From: Dromaius novaehollandiae
Lineage: Eukaryota > Chordata > Aves > Casuariiformes > Dromaiidae
NCBI RefSeq assembly: GCF_036370855.1
Contig: NC_088098.1
Span: 136,544,721 to 136,608,720, forward strand
Length of the DNA: 64,000 nt
Reading direction: 5' to 3'
Shown here: positions 26,911-39,794 of the stretch, in pieces
Layout of the letters: every line of letters starts with the position of its first letter
How positions within the stretch are numbered: the first letter of the stretch is position 1
The notes under the pieces: generated by a model
The model's input: the letters and a program-made list of their open reading frames with translations, nothing else
Databases searched by the model: none
What the model was told of the DNA's origin: nothing
Made by a program: the position numbers and the translations under genes

Positions 26911-27065
26911 CTGGAACAGGCTTCATAGGGAGGTTGCAGAGTCTTCATCCCTGGAAATATTCAAAACCTGACTGCACATGGCCCTGAGCAACCTGCTGTA
27001 GCTGAATCTGCTTAGATGATGTCCAGAGGTCCCTTCCAACCTTAACGATTCTGTGATTCTATGAT
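26911..27065 (+). mobile_element. CR1 LINE 3'-end fragment
   Basis: The segment starts CTGGAACAGGCTTCATAGGG, continues GAGGTTGCAGAGTC...CATCCCTGGAAATATTCAA, and ends AGGTCCCTTCCAACCTTAAC then GATTCTGTGATTCTATGAT. This is the classic avian CR1 3' UTR and terminal repeat. It is a 5'-truncated copy of only about 155 bp, with no coding sequence, in the opposite orientation to the CR1 at 7435. Confidence 0.95.
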
Positions 27066-28662
27066 CTATTCTGTGTTGTAAAGCTGATGTTCAATCTAAT
27101 TCCTCTTGATTTTTTCCTAGTATTCCTTTTTTTTGTTCTCCGTTGTGAAACTTCCTTTTCAATGCATGTGGATTATGCTCAGATGTAAAACAGCTCATAA
27201 AACCCTTAGGATGGTATTTACCTCCACTACCTTTAGAAGTCCCTAGCAGAGGCATCCACTGCAGACCTGGTCACCCTAGATGCTCTTTATAGTAGTACAT
27301 CAAGAGATTTTTAGGGTACTGTTCACTGGCCTATTTTTGTTGTTTATTTTAAGATAAGATGAATCATCCTGTGATGTATATGTCTATCAGCTATAAAGGG
27401 AGCCCAAAGTGACAGTTCAGATAATCCAAACTATTGGTACATTTTGGGTTATTTTGTCCAGTTTTTTACAGTGTCTTTTTATGAAGTTTAAACTATCAAT
27501 CATTTCTGCTCACCTTTGGTGTCTGACCTTCATCCACTGAGAAAGCAAGATGCATGCAATATATAGCTGTTTTGTTATTAGAAGAATGAGGAATGAAATA
27601 ACTTTGTGTTATTTTTTAGTAACTTCTCATCTGCTTCAACATCCAGAGCCTTTCTGAGATCTCCTTTATTTTTTTGTAAGCATTCCTTTTCATGTAAAAA
27701 CTGGGCTGGAATAACACTTGTTTTCTAACTTTGAAATATAAAAAAACTTATGTTATAGCATTGGAATACACTGGATACACTTATTGGCTGTTCGTAGTAC
27801 TAGATTAGGCATAAGCTTCACAGAACATTGCCATTATGAATAAACTCAGTTTACTTCATTTTTATCCAATGTGTATAAATAAAAAGTATACTGCAAGCAA
27901 GGTCTGAAACAAGTTATCTATAAAAAATGCTCTGTTACTTTGGTTCAGTGATCTCAGGAAAACTATCACTTCAGTGTTCTGATAAAAAAATTTGGTGAAA
28001 ATGACAACTTTATACTACTCAAAGCAACTGCAGTATGGTCAACTGCAAAATCTGGTTTGGGAAGTTGTCACTGTTTGGCTACAGAGTCCTTGCACTCTAT
28101 GCTGTCCTGTCCAGGCAGAACACAAAGTCTCCGTTGAAAGATAATTTCTTGCAAATGTCCAGTAATCATTGTGCAGCCTGTTAGCCAGGGAGCTCCGTTT
28201 GGTTTGTTTGTGGATCAGAACCTTCTGGTCAAAGGTAAGAGTAAATAGCTGAGAACAGTCAGCAGAGCCCAGGAAAGATGATGCCTATGATCATGTGATA
28301 TTTGAATAGGCTCTGTTAGCACAGAAGAAGATGAAGACAGTTTTCCTTCTTCAGTATTTTCCAGGCAGTTATGCCAGCACTGTATCAGCTTTTCATTGTA
28401 GCTGTATATCAATACAGTACAATCTTGTGAAGCCTACTGCAGTCTCTGGGACATCCCATGAGGAAAATACATTGTAGGGTAGCATGGGAACGAAACAGTA
28501 ATAATTTAGGGGCTTCCTTAAAAGTTGCATTAGCTTTGAATAGCTTTTAGACCCTTTGGTAGAATTGCAAAGGAGAAATATGGTTCTGTGTTATATTCTA
28601 TGATATCAGTCAAACCCATCACAAGGATTTTTTTCTTTTACTTTGTCTATTAAATTCAACAG

Positions 28663-28760
28663 GCCTTCAGAAAAGAACATGAGCTCAGCAGCAACTGTTT
28701 CCAGGAATAATCTCTACATTGTTAACTTCAAAAAGAAGAGGGCTCTATCAAAACTGCAAG
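28663..28760 (+). pseudogene. Very weak candidate for a PIR exon remnant (residues about 161-189)
   Basis: A good acceptor (pyrimidine tract, AACAG ending 28662) opens a frame containing S-R-N-N-L-Y-I-V-N-F-K, which loosely resembles T-R-T-P-T-L-Y-L-D-F-K of human pirin (residues 165-175). A GT at 28761 could be a donor. The position and strand fit the expected order between the remnants at 5983 and 38041. The match covers only a handful of residues and needs gaps, so it may be coincidence. The open frame runs on to 28855. Confidence 0.18.
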
Positions 28761-31700
28761 GTGATCAAATCTGGCAGCAGCTTTCCACTGAGGAAGAGAT
28801 GATGGAAAATGTCTGTCAGCATTTAAACATAGGCAGTCTTCTGCTGACCTCTTAACCCTGTTCATTACAGCTGAATGGCTTGATAATATGACAGTCCTTG
28901 ACAGTAACTAGCTTGGCCTCTTTTATTTTGTTTTAGAGAGGACTGATGTATGTTTTGGATAACTTAAATGTCTAACTCAAATGTACTTACCCTGTCTTTT
29001 TATTTGGGGGCAACAAGCACGAAAGGCTTTTCCGATGTACATCTGGAATTGCCTCTTAACTAGAAATGCTTCCAAATAATGGTAAGCCAAGTAAACACCC
29101 ACTGGAAAAAAATATTTTACTGCATTAATATTCCTGGTGGATATTTTCATTGGTTTTATTTATTCAAGTTCTAGTCACATCACTTGCATGGATGAGATTG
29201 CATAATTGCCATTGATTTCTACACAGAATGTTTTTGTATAAAACAGTGTGATGTAACCCTTTGAACACTAACATTTTCCGTCTTGCCAGTGAGCATCAGG
29301 CCATGGGTGGTATTTCCTCTGATTTGCCTGTAATTTCTAGGGATAGGGGTAGTATTTCCAGCGGAGGGTAGTAGTGCTTAAAATTTGATTTAAATTTCCC
29401 TTGATCTGCTGCAACACTGAGTGAGTGGTGATAACATGTGCTTACTATAACCTGATTTAGTTCCTGCTTACTTTAAACTCTGTGGAAGATCAGTCATGTC
29501 TCCATATATGCTATTAATTTCTCTCCTTTTTCCCTCTTGTCTTCTGAAGAATCCATAGATACATAAGTACTTACAGAGAAACATGATCTTATGCTAGAGC
29601 TGTCAAGCAGAAAGGAGATGAGACTTTTCTCTATGACCTTCCTTTTTTGCTATGTGACATGATGGACTTCTGCTGAGTGCACATCTGAAACATACAGAGG
29701 GAGGAAGCTTTTTAAATATTAACTTCAAACTGTTCCCCCTCACCCAAGTGTCCCATCTGTTTTTCCTATTTGTTTTCTTGGCTCCATCTTTTACTTTGAA
29801 CTTTTCTTTTTCTCCATTGCCACTGTATATTTATGCAGCTGACATTATAATTTCATTTGCCACAGCCATAGTGCTACTGCTGTAGAAATCTTCCTCAACC
29901 ACTTCTCCATTTACCTAGGGTATTGCAGCTAACTTCAGAGGAACAAAAGGAAACCAGCTGGTTTTGGATAGTGATCCTACACACTGTTGTACAAACTGAT
30001 CACTGTATCCCAGTAATATCTACTGCTATGTGTATTCCAGTAGTCACATCACACTTGTGTGAAAGTGCGTTCATGTTCTTCTGCTGAGGTTTGGACTTGC
30101 TTCCAAATGGATCCTTCCTTACGCAAAAAGCCGTTCCTCTGTAAATCTTACTGAGTGAAATATCTAACCTATACCTCTGCAAGTGTTTCACCTCTGTTGG
30201 AAATAGAACTCTCTTTGTACCTTCTGATCTCTCTGCTTTCATGCTACTATATTTGTCATTCAATTCTGTAATGGAACAATTTATTTCTGAAAAGCTTTTT
30301 AAGATATGCTTCGTATGAAAACTGTACATATGAAAATTTGTTCAATTAAACTGTCATTGAAGTAATGCTGTTTGTAGAACCTGACTAGTATATAGCTCAG
30401 TATTTCTTCAAGTCCTGTTAAATGGTAATGATAATCCTATTGAACAAATTCAGTGGCTCACCTGATGATATGACTTAATATGCAAGGCTAGTATATCATG
30501 TAAAAAATAACTTTCATGTTTGTAAATGACCTTTTTCCTCCCTGCTTCTTTCTTAGCCACATGCATGTACAACATATGTACCTGATCTTCAAGATGGACA
30601 ATGAAGTCAAACACATATAGCTTTCCTAAAGGTAGGAAGCTTACTGTTTTGTGGAGGAGGGGAGGGAGGGGGGTGAGAAGAGGAACAGAATGCACTGTGT
30701 ATGATTGTTCACAGGGTATACCTTTATAATGTGAAAAACATCTGCTTTTGCAATGTTCTGCATCCTCAGTGTTTGAAAACATATCAAAAAAGGCAATTAC
30801 CTATGCCCAAATTCTGCTTCAGGTACAGAGGAGCACAATCATTGATGGGAGCTGGGTTCCTGTGCATGAGAACAAAGTATCTCTATTGATCTAAAATATC
30901 AGTTTAAGACAGTTCAAATTCCACTGACTGAAAATCAACAGGAAATGGAAGATGAAATCCCAGCCTGATATGCCTGACTCTGAAGTGTTGAACTGGAGAA
31001 TGGAAAGAGCCTGATTACCATCTGGAGGTGACTTATGTGGAAAGAATTGGGTGCCTCACAAGAGAAACCATGGATGAACAGTGCAGCTGACTATGTAATA
31101 TTTTCACTGCTTTCTTGATGGTGAAAGGTCAAAGTGTAGCAATAAGAGGACTGAACTTCATTATCACAAAGGATGCTGGCCTTGGTGAGAGAAGATACTT
31201 CCTAAACTTTGTCTTCTGTATAGAAAAGCATGTCCTTTTATTTATAGGAATAATATTTGTGTTCTGTCATCATTCAGAAAACTCTTAAGTGAGAGTTTGG
31301 GCCTTCTACAGCTTTGGTGGAGGAAGGCTGCTTAGTTAGTGCTGAATAAGCTTAACGCTTACACCTTTTGTGAGGGAAAAAAAGAAGCAAAAGTAAAATT
31401 GTTGGCTATCTAGATTTATAAGTGAGGAGGCATTCCAAGTACTTTCATAGATTATCCACTGTATTAATTTGAGGGTAGATATTGAATAGATATTTGGTGG
31501 AGAGAATTAAAGTGTGACAGCTCAAACAATACTATTTTTCCTGTGGTATTTCAAACCTCTTGTTTCATTCCTTCTTTGTTTAGCTTCTGTAGGTTTGTTG
31601 ATTGTCAGATTGCAATGGGAAGATGAATTACAGATGCCAGTGGTAATCAGATGTTTTCATGTATAAATCTACTACAGACAAACTTTGAAACAGAAACAAC

Positions 31701-32934
31701 GTAGGATTAAAATGTGTATTCACTTCACAGGGGCTATTAATGTGTCTACATCTTGATTTCATTTCTTTTAAAAAAACATGGTTTTTAGAGACCATTACTG
31801 TGTAGAGTGCATTTTTCATGCCAGTTAGTTCATAATAGCCTACCCACGGGCCAGTTTCAAACAGAGGGACTGAAGGGGAGAGCTGACAAACAACCTGATT
31901 CTGCAGATTTCTTGGAAACAGGCAGGGATGGAGATTCTATTAGAGCCTTCAACTGAAGGAGAGTGCAGTATGAGTACTCTTACTGTCCCCATAAGAGTGG
32001 GTAATGTAGGTGCCGTAAAACCATGGGAAAGTCTTCACTCAGAATTTGCACTTCTTCAGCATGAGAAAAGTCACACGGAGTGAATGGAAACCATAAATAA
32101 AGAGCAGCTGAAATCAAAAAGAGATGCATTTCCAGGTAACTACTTGTTTTAATTGTCTGGGTGATTCCTTTAAGCTAGACGCATCTTAGAGTTAAGCAGC
32201 TGGTCAGTGACTTTGCTTTCTCAGCACAAGAGCAGCTGAAGCAAGGCTGTGGGTTTGGAAGCAGTGCATTCTACATCACTGTAAAGAATCCAGGGCCCCA
32301 TCCTGCAGCCCTCAATCATCTGATAAACCTTCCACTTTGGAACAGTTCCCAACAGATCATGGGCTAGTCACATTAGTCAAGGATTGCCCTCAGAGTTAGC
32401 ATAATCTCAGTGGACTGATACCATGTCTTATCCTTAGAGAGTAAAATTTGATTTGTTTGATAGTTTCTTGTAAGATTTTTCTGCATACTCCAGCTGAAAC
32501 TGTTATTGTTTGCAATGTCTTAAAAAGAAATTGCATCTCAGTCCTTCTTTGTATTGTAACTTTATAGTTGGAGTGATTTTTTTTTCTTTTTTTTTTTCAT
32601 TTTTCCTTGGGTGTTTTATTTCTCTTGCAATATTTTCTGCATATTTATTATTTTGATGGTGGACCTGGTGTATTGAAGTGGAGAAGCATTTTGCTTTCCA
32701 TTTGCCACAAAAATCTGTTTCCAGAATTTGAGGGTTTTTAAAAATATTTCTTTGACAATTTAAAACCATGAAAATGTTCCCATAAATTTTAAAAATTATG
32801 GTGGGAAGAATTTCCTGCCCCTTTTCATCTGAAATATCATAGTGCTAAACCTATTATCAATCTATGATGAATTAAAATTGCAGATGACAAAAACACAGAT
32901 GAAAGCAGAAACAAATCAAGGTTGATTTATTTTC

Positions 32935-32998
32935 ATTGCTCAAGGTGTGAGAAATGCAAAATCATTATTGCTCCAGGTGTGAGAAATGCAAAATCATT
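32935..32998. repeat. Two-copy 32-bp tandem duplication
   Basis: Two adjacent 32-base units, each beginning ATTGCTC and containing AGGTGTGAGAAATGCAAAAT, differ at one base (A or C at unit position 8). The near identity implies a recent duplication. The unit includes ATGCAAAAT, close to an octamer (POU) motif. Confidence 0.95.
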
Positions 32999-34589
32999 AC
33001 ACAATCACACACAAAGCAAAAGTATCAGGTCCTTTCAGTTTTCATAATAAGCAGTGCTGTTCATCTGATAGGCAGGGAAGGAAGCTGGAGGATGTTCCTT
33101 TAACCCGAAATACCTTTCTAAGAATAAATCCTCTGGGAGGATGCAGTACTGTTCTCTAGGGTAAGACCATCCTCAGAGAACTGAATTGACTTAACACTGT
33201 TTGGTCATTCTGCAGAACTGTATCAGCCAACAGGACTGTGCCAAAACCAACAGAGTCTGCAGTCTGGCTTGAGGAGCAGAGTGTGTGGCATCCAAAATCA
33301 ATTTGTAAGGTAAGTATAAAAGGAGTGGGTTAGACCTGCAGTAAACAGATTTCAAAAAGGAAGGATTAGGTGGGAGATTTAGAGTCTATGGTGTTATTTA
33401 GAAATCAGACCTCGCTTTGGGAGTTAACTGCAGCTGGAGATAAGGTATTCCAAAAGGTCATAGGGTTTCCTGAAGTATGCATTTCTAGACTTAAAGATGT
33501 GGGAGCTGGAGAAGAAGTTGGAAGAAAATTATTGAGGTATACCCTTCATTTTGAAAAATGATAAAGTAGAAGCAGAAAAGAATGGCTAACAGGAAAAAGC
33601 AGGGATTTAAAAGGCATAGAATAAAAGAGATGAAATTTTTGAGAATTTCAAATAATTAAGCAAAGACTTTCAGTTCATGTTACATGCACACGGTACTAGG
33701 AAGTTGAAGGATTTTTAGCACCAGAGATATTACAATTCAAACATATTAATAAAGTGTTGCACAGCTGCACTCTTGAAGAGCCCTTGCACTCTTAATTGAA
33801 TTTCTATATTATGCCAAAGCTACTTCATTTCTCTTTTTATTATAAGTGAATACTGAGAAATACCAATCTCCTCCTGCCAATTTAGTTTAGTAAAGCCGCA
33901 TTCCTGGTGCTGTGGGGTCTCACACACTGTGTGCATAATATGTTCTGCAGCATAAAAGACTGTGAAGGGTCTTCTGTCATGTACAGAAATATGCAATTAT
34001 ATTTTCATGCATATAAAATCTGAGTCATGTGTAAATGCATGCAACAGCTCATCAGTGATCAGGTCATACCTTGTGTGGGTAATACAGTGTATGCTGGCAT
34101 CTACGCTGGCATCTGTTTCCCCATAGTCAGCTTTCTCTTCCCAAAACTCTGATTCCTCCCCTTCTGATTTTGTGGGGATTATCTGAGAGGGCAGGTTGTC
34201 TGAGGACATGGTTTCAAGAAGAGGTGTTTTTGAAAGCATGTACATGATCTGTTAGTAATGGTAGTTAAAAGACTGAGTGGATTGTTGTACAGTCATCTGT
34301 GGATGACTGAAGGATGGGGAAAATTTATTTCAGTAGAGATTTCTCATGCCCAAGAACAGTGTGCTGGGTTGGACAATGTCAGTGCAGTGAAATGAATCTC
34401 AACCCCTTCCTACAGTAAAAGGCTTATAGTGTAATAAGTATCACAAACTTAGTACTAATACATGACTTTGAAACTACCTATTTTCTAACAGCCTCAGCTG
34501 TCTATGCAGAGACTGCCTTTCCATGTGTTGCTATGCAAGAACATGGCTGGTGAACTTACACCCAAAACTTGCTCTTCTTTTTTCCCCAG

Positions 34590-34660
34590 CCAGATGACAC
34601 CGGTAAGCAAGACCCAATTATCTGCATATTCTGGGACTGATGCCCAGAGTGTGTGTGTGG
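34590..34660 (+). pseudogene. Weak candidate for a PIR exon remnant (residues about 205-230)
   Basis: A very strong acceptor (CTTCTTTTTTCCCCAG, AG at 34588-34589) is followed by CCAGATGACACCG, which reads P-D-D-T, like P-D-D-A at residues 205-208 of human pirin. After that only scattered similarity can be followed before a GT/G-run microsatellite (34649-34669). The frame hits TGA at about 34638. Order and strand fit the other PIR remnants. The matching part is short, so chance is a real alternative. Confidence 0.25.
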
Positions 34661-34669
34661 GGGGGGGGG
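34649..34669. repeat. (GT)5 followed by an 11-base G run
   Basis: GTGTGTGTGT at 34649-34658 and eleven G at 34659-34669. The G run is a likely site of sequencing or replication slippage. Confidence 0.9.
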
Positions 34670-37600
34670 ATAGAGATTTTTTGTAATTATTCTCTGCAGT
34701 AGTTGATAAAAAAGCATTATATAAGCCTTTTGGGGAAAGCTAGAAAATACACAGCCTTTGGAGGTAGCTCCAGGGGGTCATGTACTTAGAATACATTTTC
34801 TTAATGCTATGCTGAGACTCAAAAATAGCTAAGACTTGCATAATTCTTGGGGCAAACACATCCATGGTCTTGATGGATAGGTAGTACTGTGTAACTGAGC
34901 ACCAGTAACTGAGTCAGGTGCATGAACGGGCATGCCATACTGGCTGGTGTTAGCTGATGTGAGAGCAAGATGTCATTTTTAACTCCTTTAGTACAGTGCA
35001 CTAAATCTGCACCTTATTATAGCTTTATATCCCATTTGAAGGTCTCAAGGCTGTTTCTAAGAAAAAGCAAATATTCTGCATCTAGCAAGCAGGAGGGCAG
35101 CAAACAGAAGCAGGTATGCAACTTTACTGAAGTTACACAGGGGCAGGATCAGAAGTTGAAACTTTTTGCCTGGCTCCCCTGCCATCAGAGGAGATCTGCA
35201 GGGCTATCAAATGATTTCTTGCACACAGCAAGTGGAGGGAATGTAGAAAGTGTGGTCAACATAATTCAGTGGGATTACTATCAGCTGGTAGATTGCAGAT
35301 TTGCTCCTGATACAGTAGTAGCCCCCAAAAAAGGAAATGTGATGTTAGCCTGTTAGCAGTGACTGAATGTTACAAATATTAGTGAATCTTATAGTTATAT
35401 ATTACAGAATATATATAATTAGTGAATATTATAAACATATGAATCTTTCTCACTGTCATATTCTCACTGAAAATTTGACACAGAAAAAATCCTTTCGTTG
35501 CAAAGTTGAAATTCTGGTAGCAATATCAACCTGACTTCATTAAAGAAGAAAGCATAGAACAATGTGGAAAGAATATCACCATACTTAAGACTTTGATTAA
35601 TAATAGTACGGAAAGTCCTTCTAAAGCCTTCTAACATTAGAAAACTTAGGTCAATTGTAGAGTTTTGGAGTTTACCAGATATGTATGTGAGATTCAGTAT
35701 AATACCTCTAATGACACTATTATACATCTCAAATAGTAAACCACAGCTTCTATTAAATGTAATTATTTCTCCTAGCAGTATAGCAGCATAGTTCAATACA
35801 GAACAAAAGCTGTTTTCTTACATTTAAGTACTCCCCGCTGCAGCCTGTATAGTAAAGGTGTGGCTGTTAGACAAGTGTAGTTAATGGAGGAAAGCTTCTA
35901 AAGATGAAAGCAAGATGTTATGCCAAAAGAAAGAGAATGAATCACATAGGAAGTAAACTGATTTACAGGGAAATCATTTGCTAGATACTAATGCTACATG
36001 ATAGCTCACAGAAGAGAGAGCTAGGTAGAAAATCTTGAAAAACAAAATTGGTCAAATCTCTAAATAGGGTACATTATGTTACCTGTATTGAAACTATATT
36101 AATGGGAGATCTTTCTCATGGTGTTTTAAAGCATTTCACAAAGAAAGGGATCATTATCAGTAGGAAAAAAATATGCTCCTAATCGAGTAAACCAAGCAAG
36201 CTCTGGTAGTAATACAGTGGAAATACTGTGAGGAAAGTAATAAAGTGCATAGAATTTTGGCATTTATATTTTAAAGTCAGGGAAGGAAACTTCCAGATAT
36301 CTATTATGAGGAAAAACAGGGCAGATTTAAGCACTTCCACCACAAAGAGATTTATATGTGCTTTTGGTATATTATATATATATACCATCCATTCATCTCC
36401 ATCCATTCAAAACAAAGGCAGAAAAGGGATTTATTGGAAATCATTTCAGAGACAAAAAATATGTCTAAAATCCTAAAGGACTTGCAAAAAATTTTTGGAA
36501 GACCTCATTTCACCTTGGGAAAAGAAGGACATGTGGTTAAAATATTTAAATTAAGATGAAGCAACAAACCCAGATGAGCTACTTTGTGAATTCCATAATA
36601 AGTGGATAAGTGATCTGTTCAGTTATGTGGCAAAATAATTTAAAATGTTTCTAAGACAATGACAGTTTAAGAGAAGCAGAATAAGAATACAGCTGAAAAA
36701 CACTCTGATTTTACTACATTGCTATAAATCTGAAGGAGTCGCTTTCAACACTAAAGACAGGAATCCATCTATACCTGAGCTGGTTACTCTAGACTCACCT
36801 TAGAGTCAGTAGAGGGAAGTGGGATCTTGAGGACATGATCCTCTTCATTCCAAAGGAGATGTGTGTGCTTGGTCAGATGAATAACATCCTGAAAGTGCTG
36901 TTTTTCTCCATTGACTAGAAAGTGAGTTTAGAGTGACAAGATTAGACATAAACTTCTATATTGTAGATGTTTAAAGTTAGATGAGATGAATCCCACCCTC
37001 GGTACCAATAATTTCCTTTGACATGGTGTGGTTGGGCTCAGTGAAAGGAGTTTCAGAGTTAGACTTTAGATTTTTTGATGCACAAGACTGCTAGATTCCC
37101 TGCAGGCAAACCTGGAAATACTGATTTGAGACTTATTCCACAATGCTTGTTCAGAGCACAGGTGCACATGTGTGCAAACATATACATACAAAAACATGAG
37201 AAGAAATAGCATATACACAGCAGCAGTTCTCTAACAGGGCCTACACATAACCCCCGCACACACACAAATGTACCCTTAAATCTGCCTTTGATGGAAGTGC
37301 TACATTCTCCTTAGGAAGTTGGTTATGATGAGTAATTATCTTGCTTACTTGAAGTAAGTTATAAGATAGCATTAAGAATTCCCTCAGTCTGCTGCACTGC
37401 TTCATTTGTGTCTGTGATGTTGGAAGCAAGGAGGAAAGACCCCCTCAGTAAATGTGGTGTTACTACCCATCACTCAGATGGTAGCTGTACCTAAGGGCTT
37501 ACAAACAGCTCACTTTCCAAATGCGTGAAGTAACTCAGCTCAGCTCAGTTCAGTGCAGTGCTCTCTATAAGCTTATTAAAAATCTGTATACTAACCTTAA

Positions 37601-37691
37601 TTTTTTTTATCTGACTGTATTTCAATGGGAACATGCTTTTTTCACACCAGACCTGGCCTGACAGTGGGTATGTAGGTAAGTTGTTGTGTTG

Positions 37692-37722
<31 letters not shown>

Positions 37723-38040
37723 TTTTTTTAATTGAATTCTCCCTAAAGCTCTCTGGAAATGACATTCTTGCAAAAGGCAAGATGACAAGATTTGCAAATA
37801 CATGAAATCTTTCTCTTAATAAAAGTAACAAAAGTCTGTGACTGAGCAGACCAACGTGTCAGTGGATTGACAGCTCACCATCTGCTTTCATTTCCTCTTC
37901 AGTCTTTGTTCGCATACTATTGATACTACTTTGTTTTAAACAAAAATGCCCAAAGAACAGGTTTATATTAAGAGATAATTATTTACATGTTTGGTATTAC
38001 CTATCAGATCTGTTTTACCACATACTGGAACTGATTTAGG
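34670..38040. other. Non-coding DNA, probably former PIR intron
   Basis: No exon is recognised. A near-palindromic TA-rich stretch lies at about 36365-36386, short CAGCT/CAGTT pentamer repeats at about 37532-37561, and a GT/poly-T tract at 37690. An open frame at 34970-35356 (128 codons) lacks a recognisable family. Confidence 0.45.
37690..37729. repeat. (GT)n followed by poly-T
   Basis: GT repeat 37690-37706 runs directly into 24 T residues (37706-37729). Confidence 0.95.
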
Positions 38041-38128
38041 ACCAAACCCTCTATACTCCTTTATTGCAGCAGACCTCCGTGCGTGCATGCTGTTACAGGA
38101 CTGCGATGGACCACCCATGGAGAGCAAC
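38041..38128 (+). pseudogene. PIR: Probable PIR exon remnant (residues about 231-261)
   Basis: Within an open frame (37991-38182) the stretch Y-S-F-I-A-A-D-L-R at 38054-38080, then L-L-Q, G-P-P-M-E-S-N (to 38128), aligns in order with F-V-L-I-A-G-E-P-L-R, V-I-Q-H-G-P-F-V-M-N-T-N of human pirin (residues 238-261). Shared landmarks are I-A, L-R, Q, G-P, M and N, with small insertions and deletions between them. The following L-D at the same distance also fits. Strand and order agree with the two secure remnants. Decay appears greater than in the 5983 exon, and no clear acceptor at the expected place could be fixed. The end of the ancestral gene (residues 270-290) was not found. Confidence 0.4.
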
Positions 38129-39772
38129 TTGAAGGAGAAAAGCTGCACCCTTGATAGTGCGCTTCCTAGCAAAATGACTTAGATATTGTATTGTGGCACT
38201 TGACTTTTTAGTGCTGCTGCTATTAAACAAAGATCACCCCCCTACACAGATGGTAATTTCAACTGTGAATTGTGGCTGTGTGGTTCATGCAGCCCACTAT
38301 AAAAGCAGTGTCGATTTAGGTTGCAGTGCTCTAAGCCTCCTAATACCTGGGAGAGCAGAAACCAGATCATGGTGGAGAATTTCTATGTCTTTTCTGACTC
38401 CTGCTTGTTAAAGAGAGGACAGTGGGGCAATATGTGATCGAGGTAAGGATATCTGCACTCCTTTTTCATACCCACACATGCAGGAAAGTAAGTAGCCTCT
38501 TTGTAACAACTTTAGTTTGGTGTAGTAAGTGGATGATTAGGAGAACGCAGGGACATTTTATAGCTTCTACCTGTTCATGCCTGTAACCCTAATTCCCTTC
38601 CTAAGATATATAGAACAAACTGTAAGTCTGCTCAGTACTTCTAACCAAAATGAAGCAGCAATAATCAGTGTTTGAATATGTATGTTGTAATTTGATTGGG
38701 CTGCACTGTAGGTCTCAAGATACTAGGAATTAACTACTTGATTCTCAGCACTGGGGGAAGGGAAACGAGCCCACTGTAGATTAAATACAGTAGCCAATAA
38801 AAATCCTATTTTATGAAAATACTACAATTACACGTGAAAGCCAGCCTTTCCAGGTAGCTTTCCCTGTGTTTAGCTGTGTTTTACAAATGTTTAGACAGCT
38901 TACTCTAACAGCATTTAGAACTGCTTTTTTCAGTGAGACCCTTATGAACTGTACTCTTAGACTTTGCTATAATTCCTGGCCCAGGTTAGCAATGGAAAAT
39001 ATTTCTTATCTGATTTGGCGGTATTTATAAGTTAAGGAAATTTAAGATGTATTCTGTCTTTCAAAACTTATATTTCTTGATGTAGAAAAAATAATTGCAC
39101 TGGTAAAGTATCAGAAAAATCTCCCGTGAACATTTATGTGATTGTCTTAGATGCCACTCTGCAACTCTTTTGCAAGAATTTATGTATAAATAGCAATGTA
39201 TTTTACATATAGAACCTAGGTTTATATACCTAGGTTTTTTGCGGTATTATAAATAGATACAAATGTTGCAGGATGTTGTCAAAGCTCTGCCATTCAACCA
39301 TGAAGCCAGAAATTGACAGACCAGCAACAGGGCATAGAAGCATGTTTATATTTATATGCAATGTGGTTAATAACATTGCTGTTCCTATCCATCCCTTAGA
39401 GTGAGGGAGAAAAAATGATCCCATATAAAGTCAGAAGCTCAATTTTTTGGCAGACTGGTACTAGTGATGTCTCAATCAGAATTCTCTGGAAGGACCAAGG
39501 AAAACAAATTGTCCAGGAAGTAAATTGTCCATGTGTTCTTTATTAGAAGGACATTGTTGATATATACAAACTGCAGATTACTTCATTTAAAATCATATAT
39601 GTCACCCTGGAAAATGATACTTAAGGTTTAAATGAAGTTGATACGACAGTGAGGACCTCATGGGACAGTTCCATAGTGATAATGAAATGCATGCCATAAG
39701 ATTATAAAGGCCTTATTTGAATAGGACTGTTCACCTACTACAGACTTCTTTTCTTCATCTCCTGTTCTCATT

Positions 39773-39794
39773 CCCCCCCCTTTTTTTTTTTTTT
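39773..39794. repeat. C8-T14 homopolymer junction
   Basis: Eight C residues followed directly by fourteen T residues. Confidence 0.9.

Larger units (their letters stand above)
27066..34589. other. Non-coding DNA, probably former PIR intron
   Basis: No secure gene. A weak PIR exon candidate at 28663-28760 and a tandem duplication at 32935-32998 are listed separately. A poly-T tract lies at about 32577-32599. A 109-codon minus-strand frame at 30000-30329 has no recognisable family. Confidence 0.45.

Noticed and set aside
30990-31045. Possible pirin piece resembling Y-T-I-S-G-D-V-Y-I-G (ATTACCATCTGGAGGTGACT).
   Set aside because: The position fits the exon order, but the similarity is short, needs frame changes and has no splice sites, so it is not called.
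39213-39236. Two CCTAGG palindromes in a small inverted repeat (AACCTAGGT...ACCTAGGTT).
   Set aside because: Arms of about 9 bp are within what AT-rich DNA yields by chance over 64 kb.
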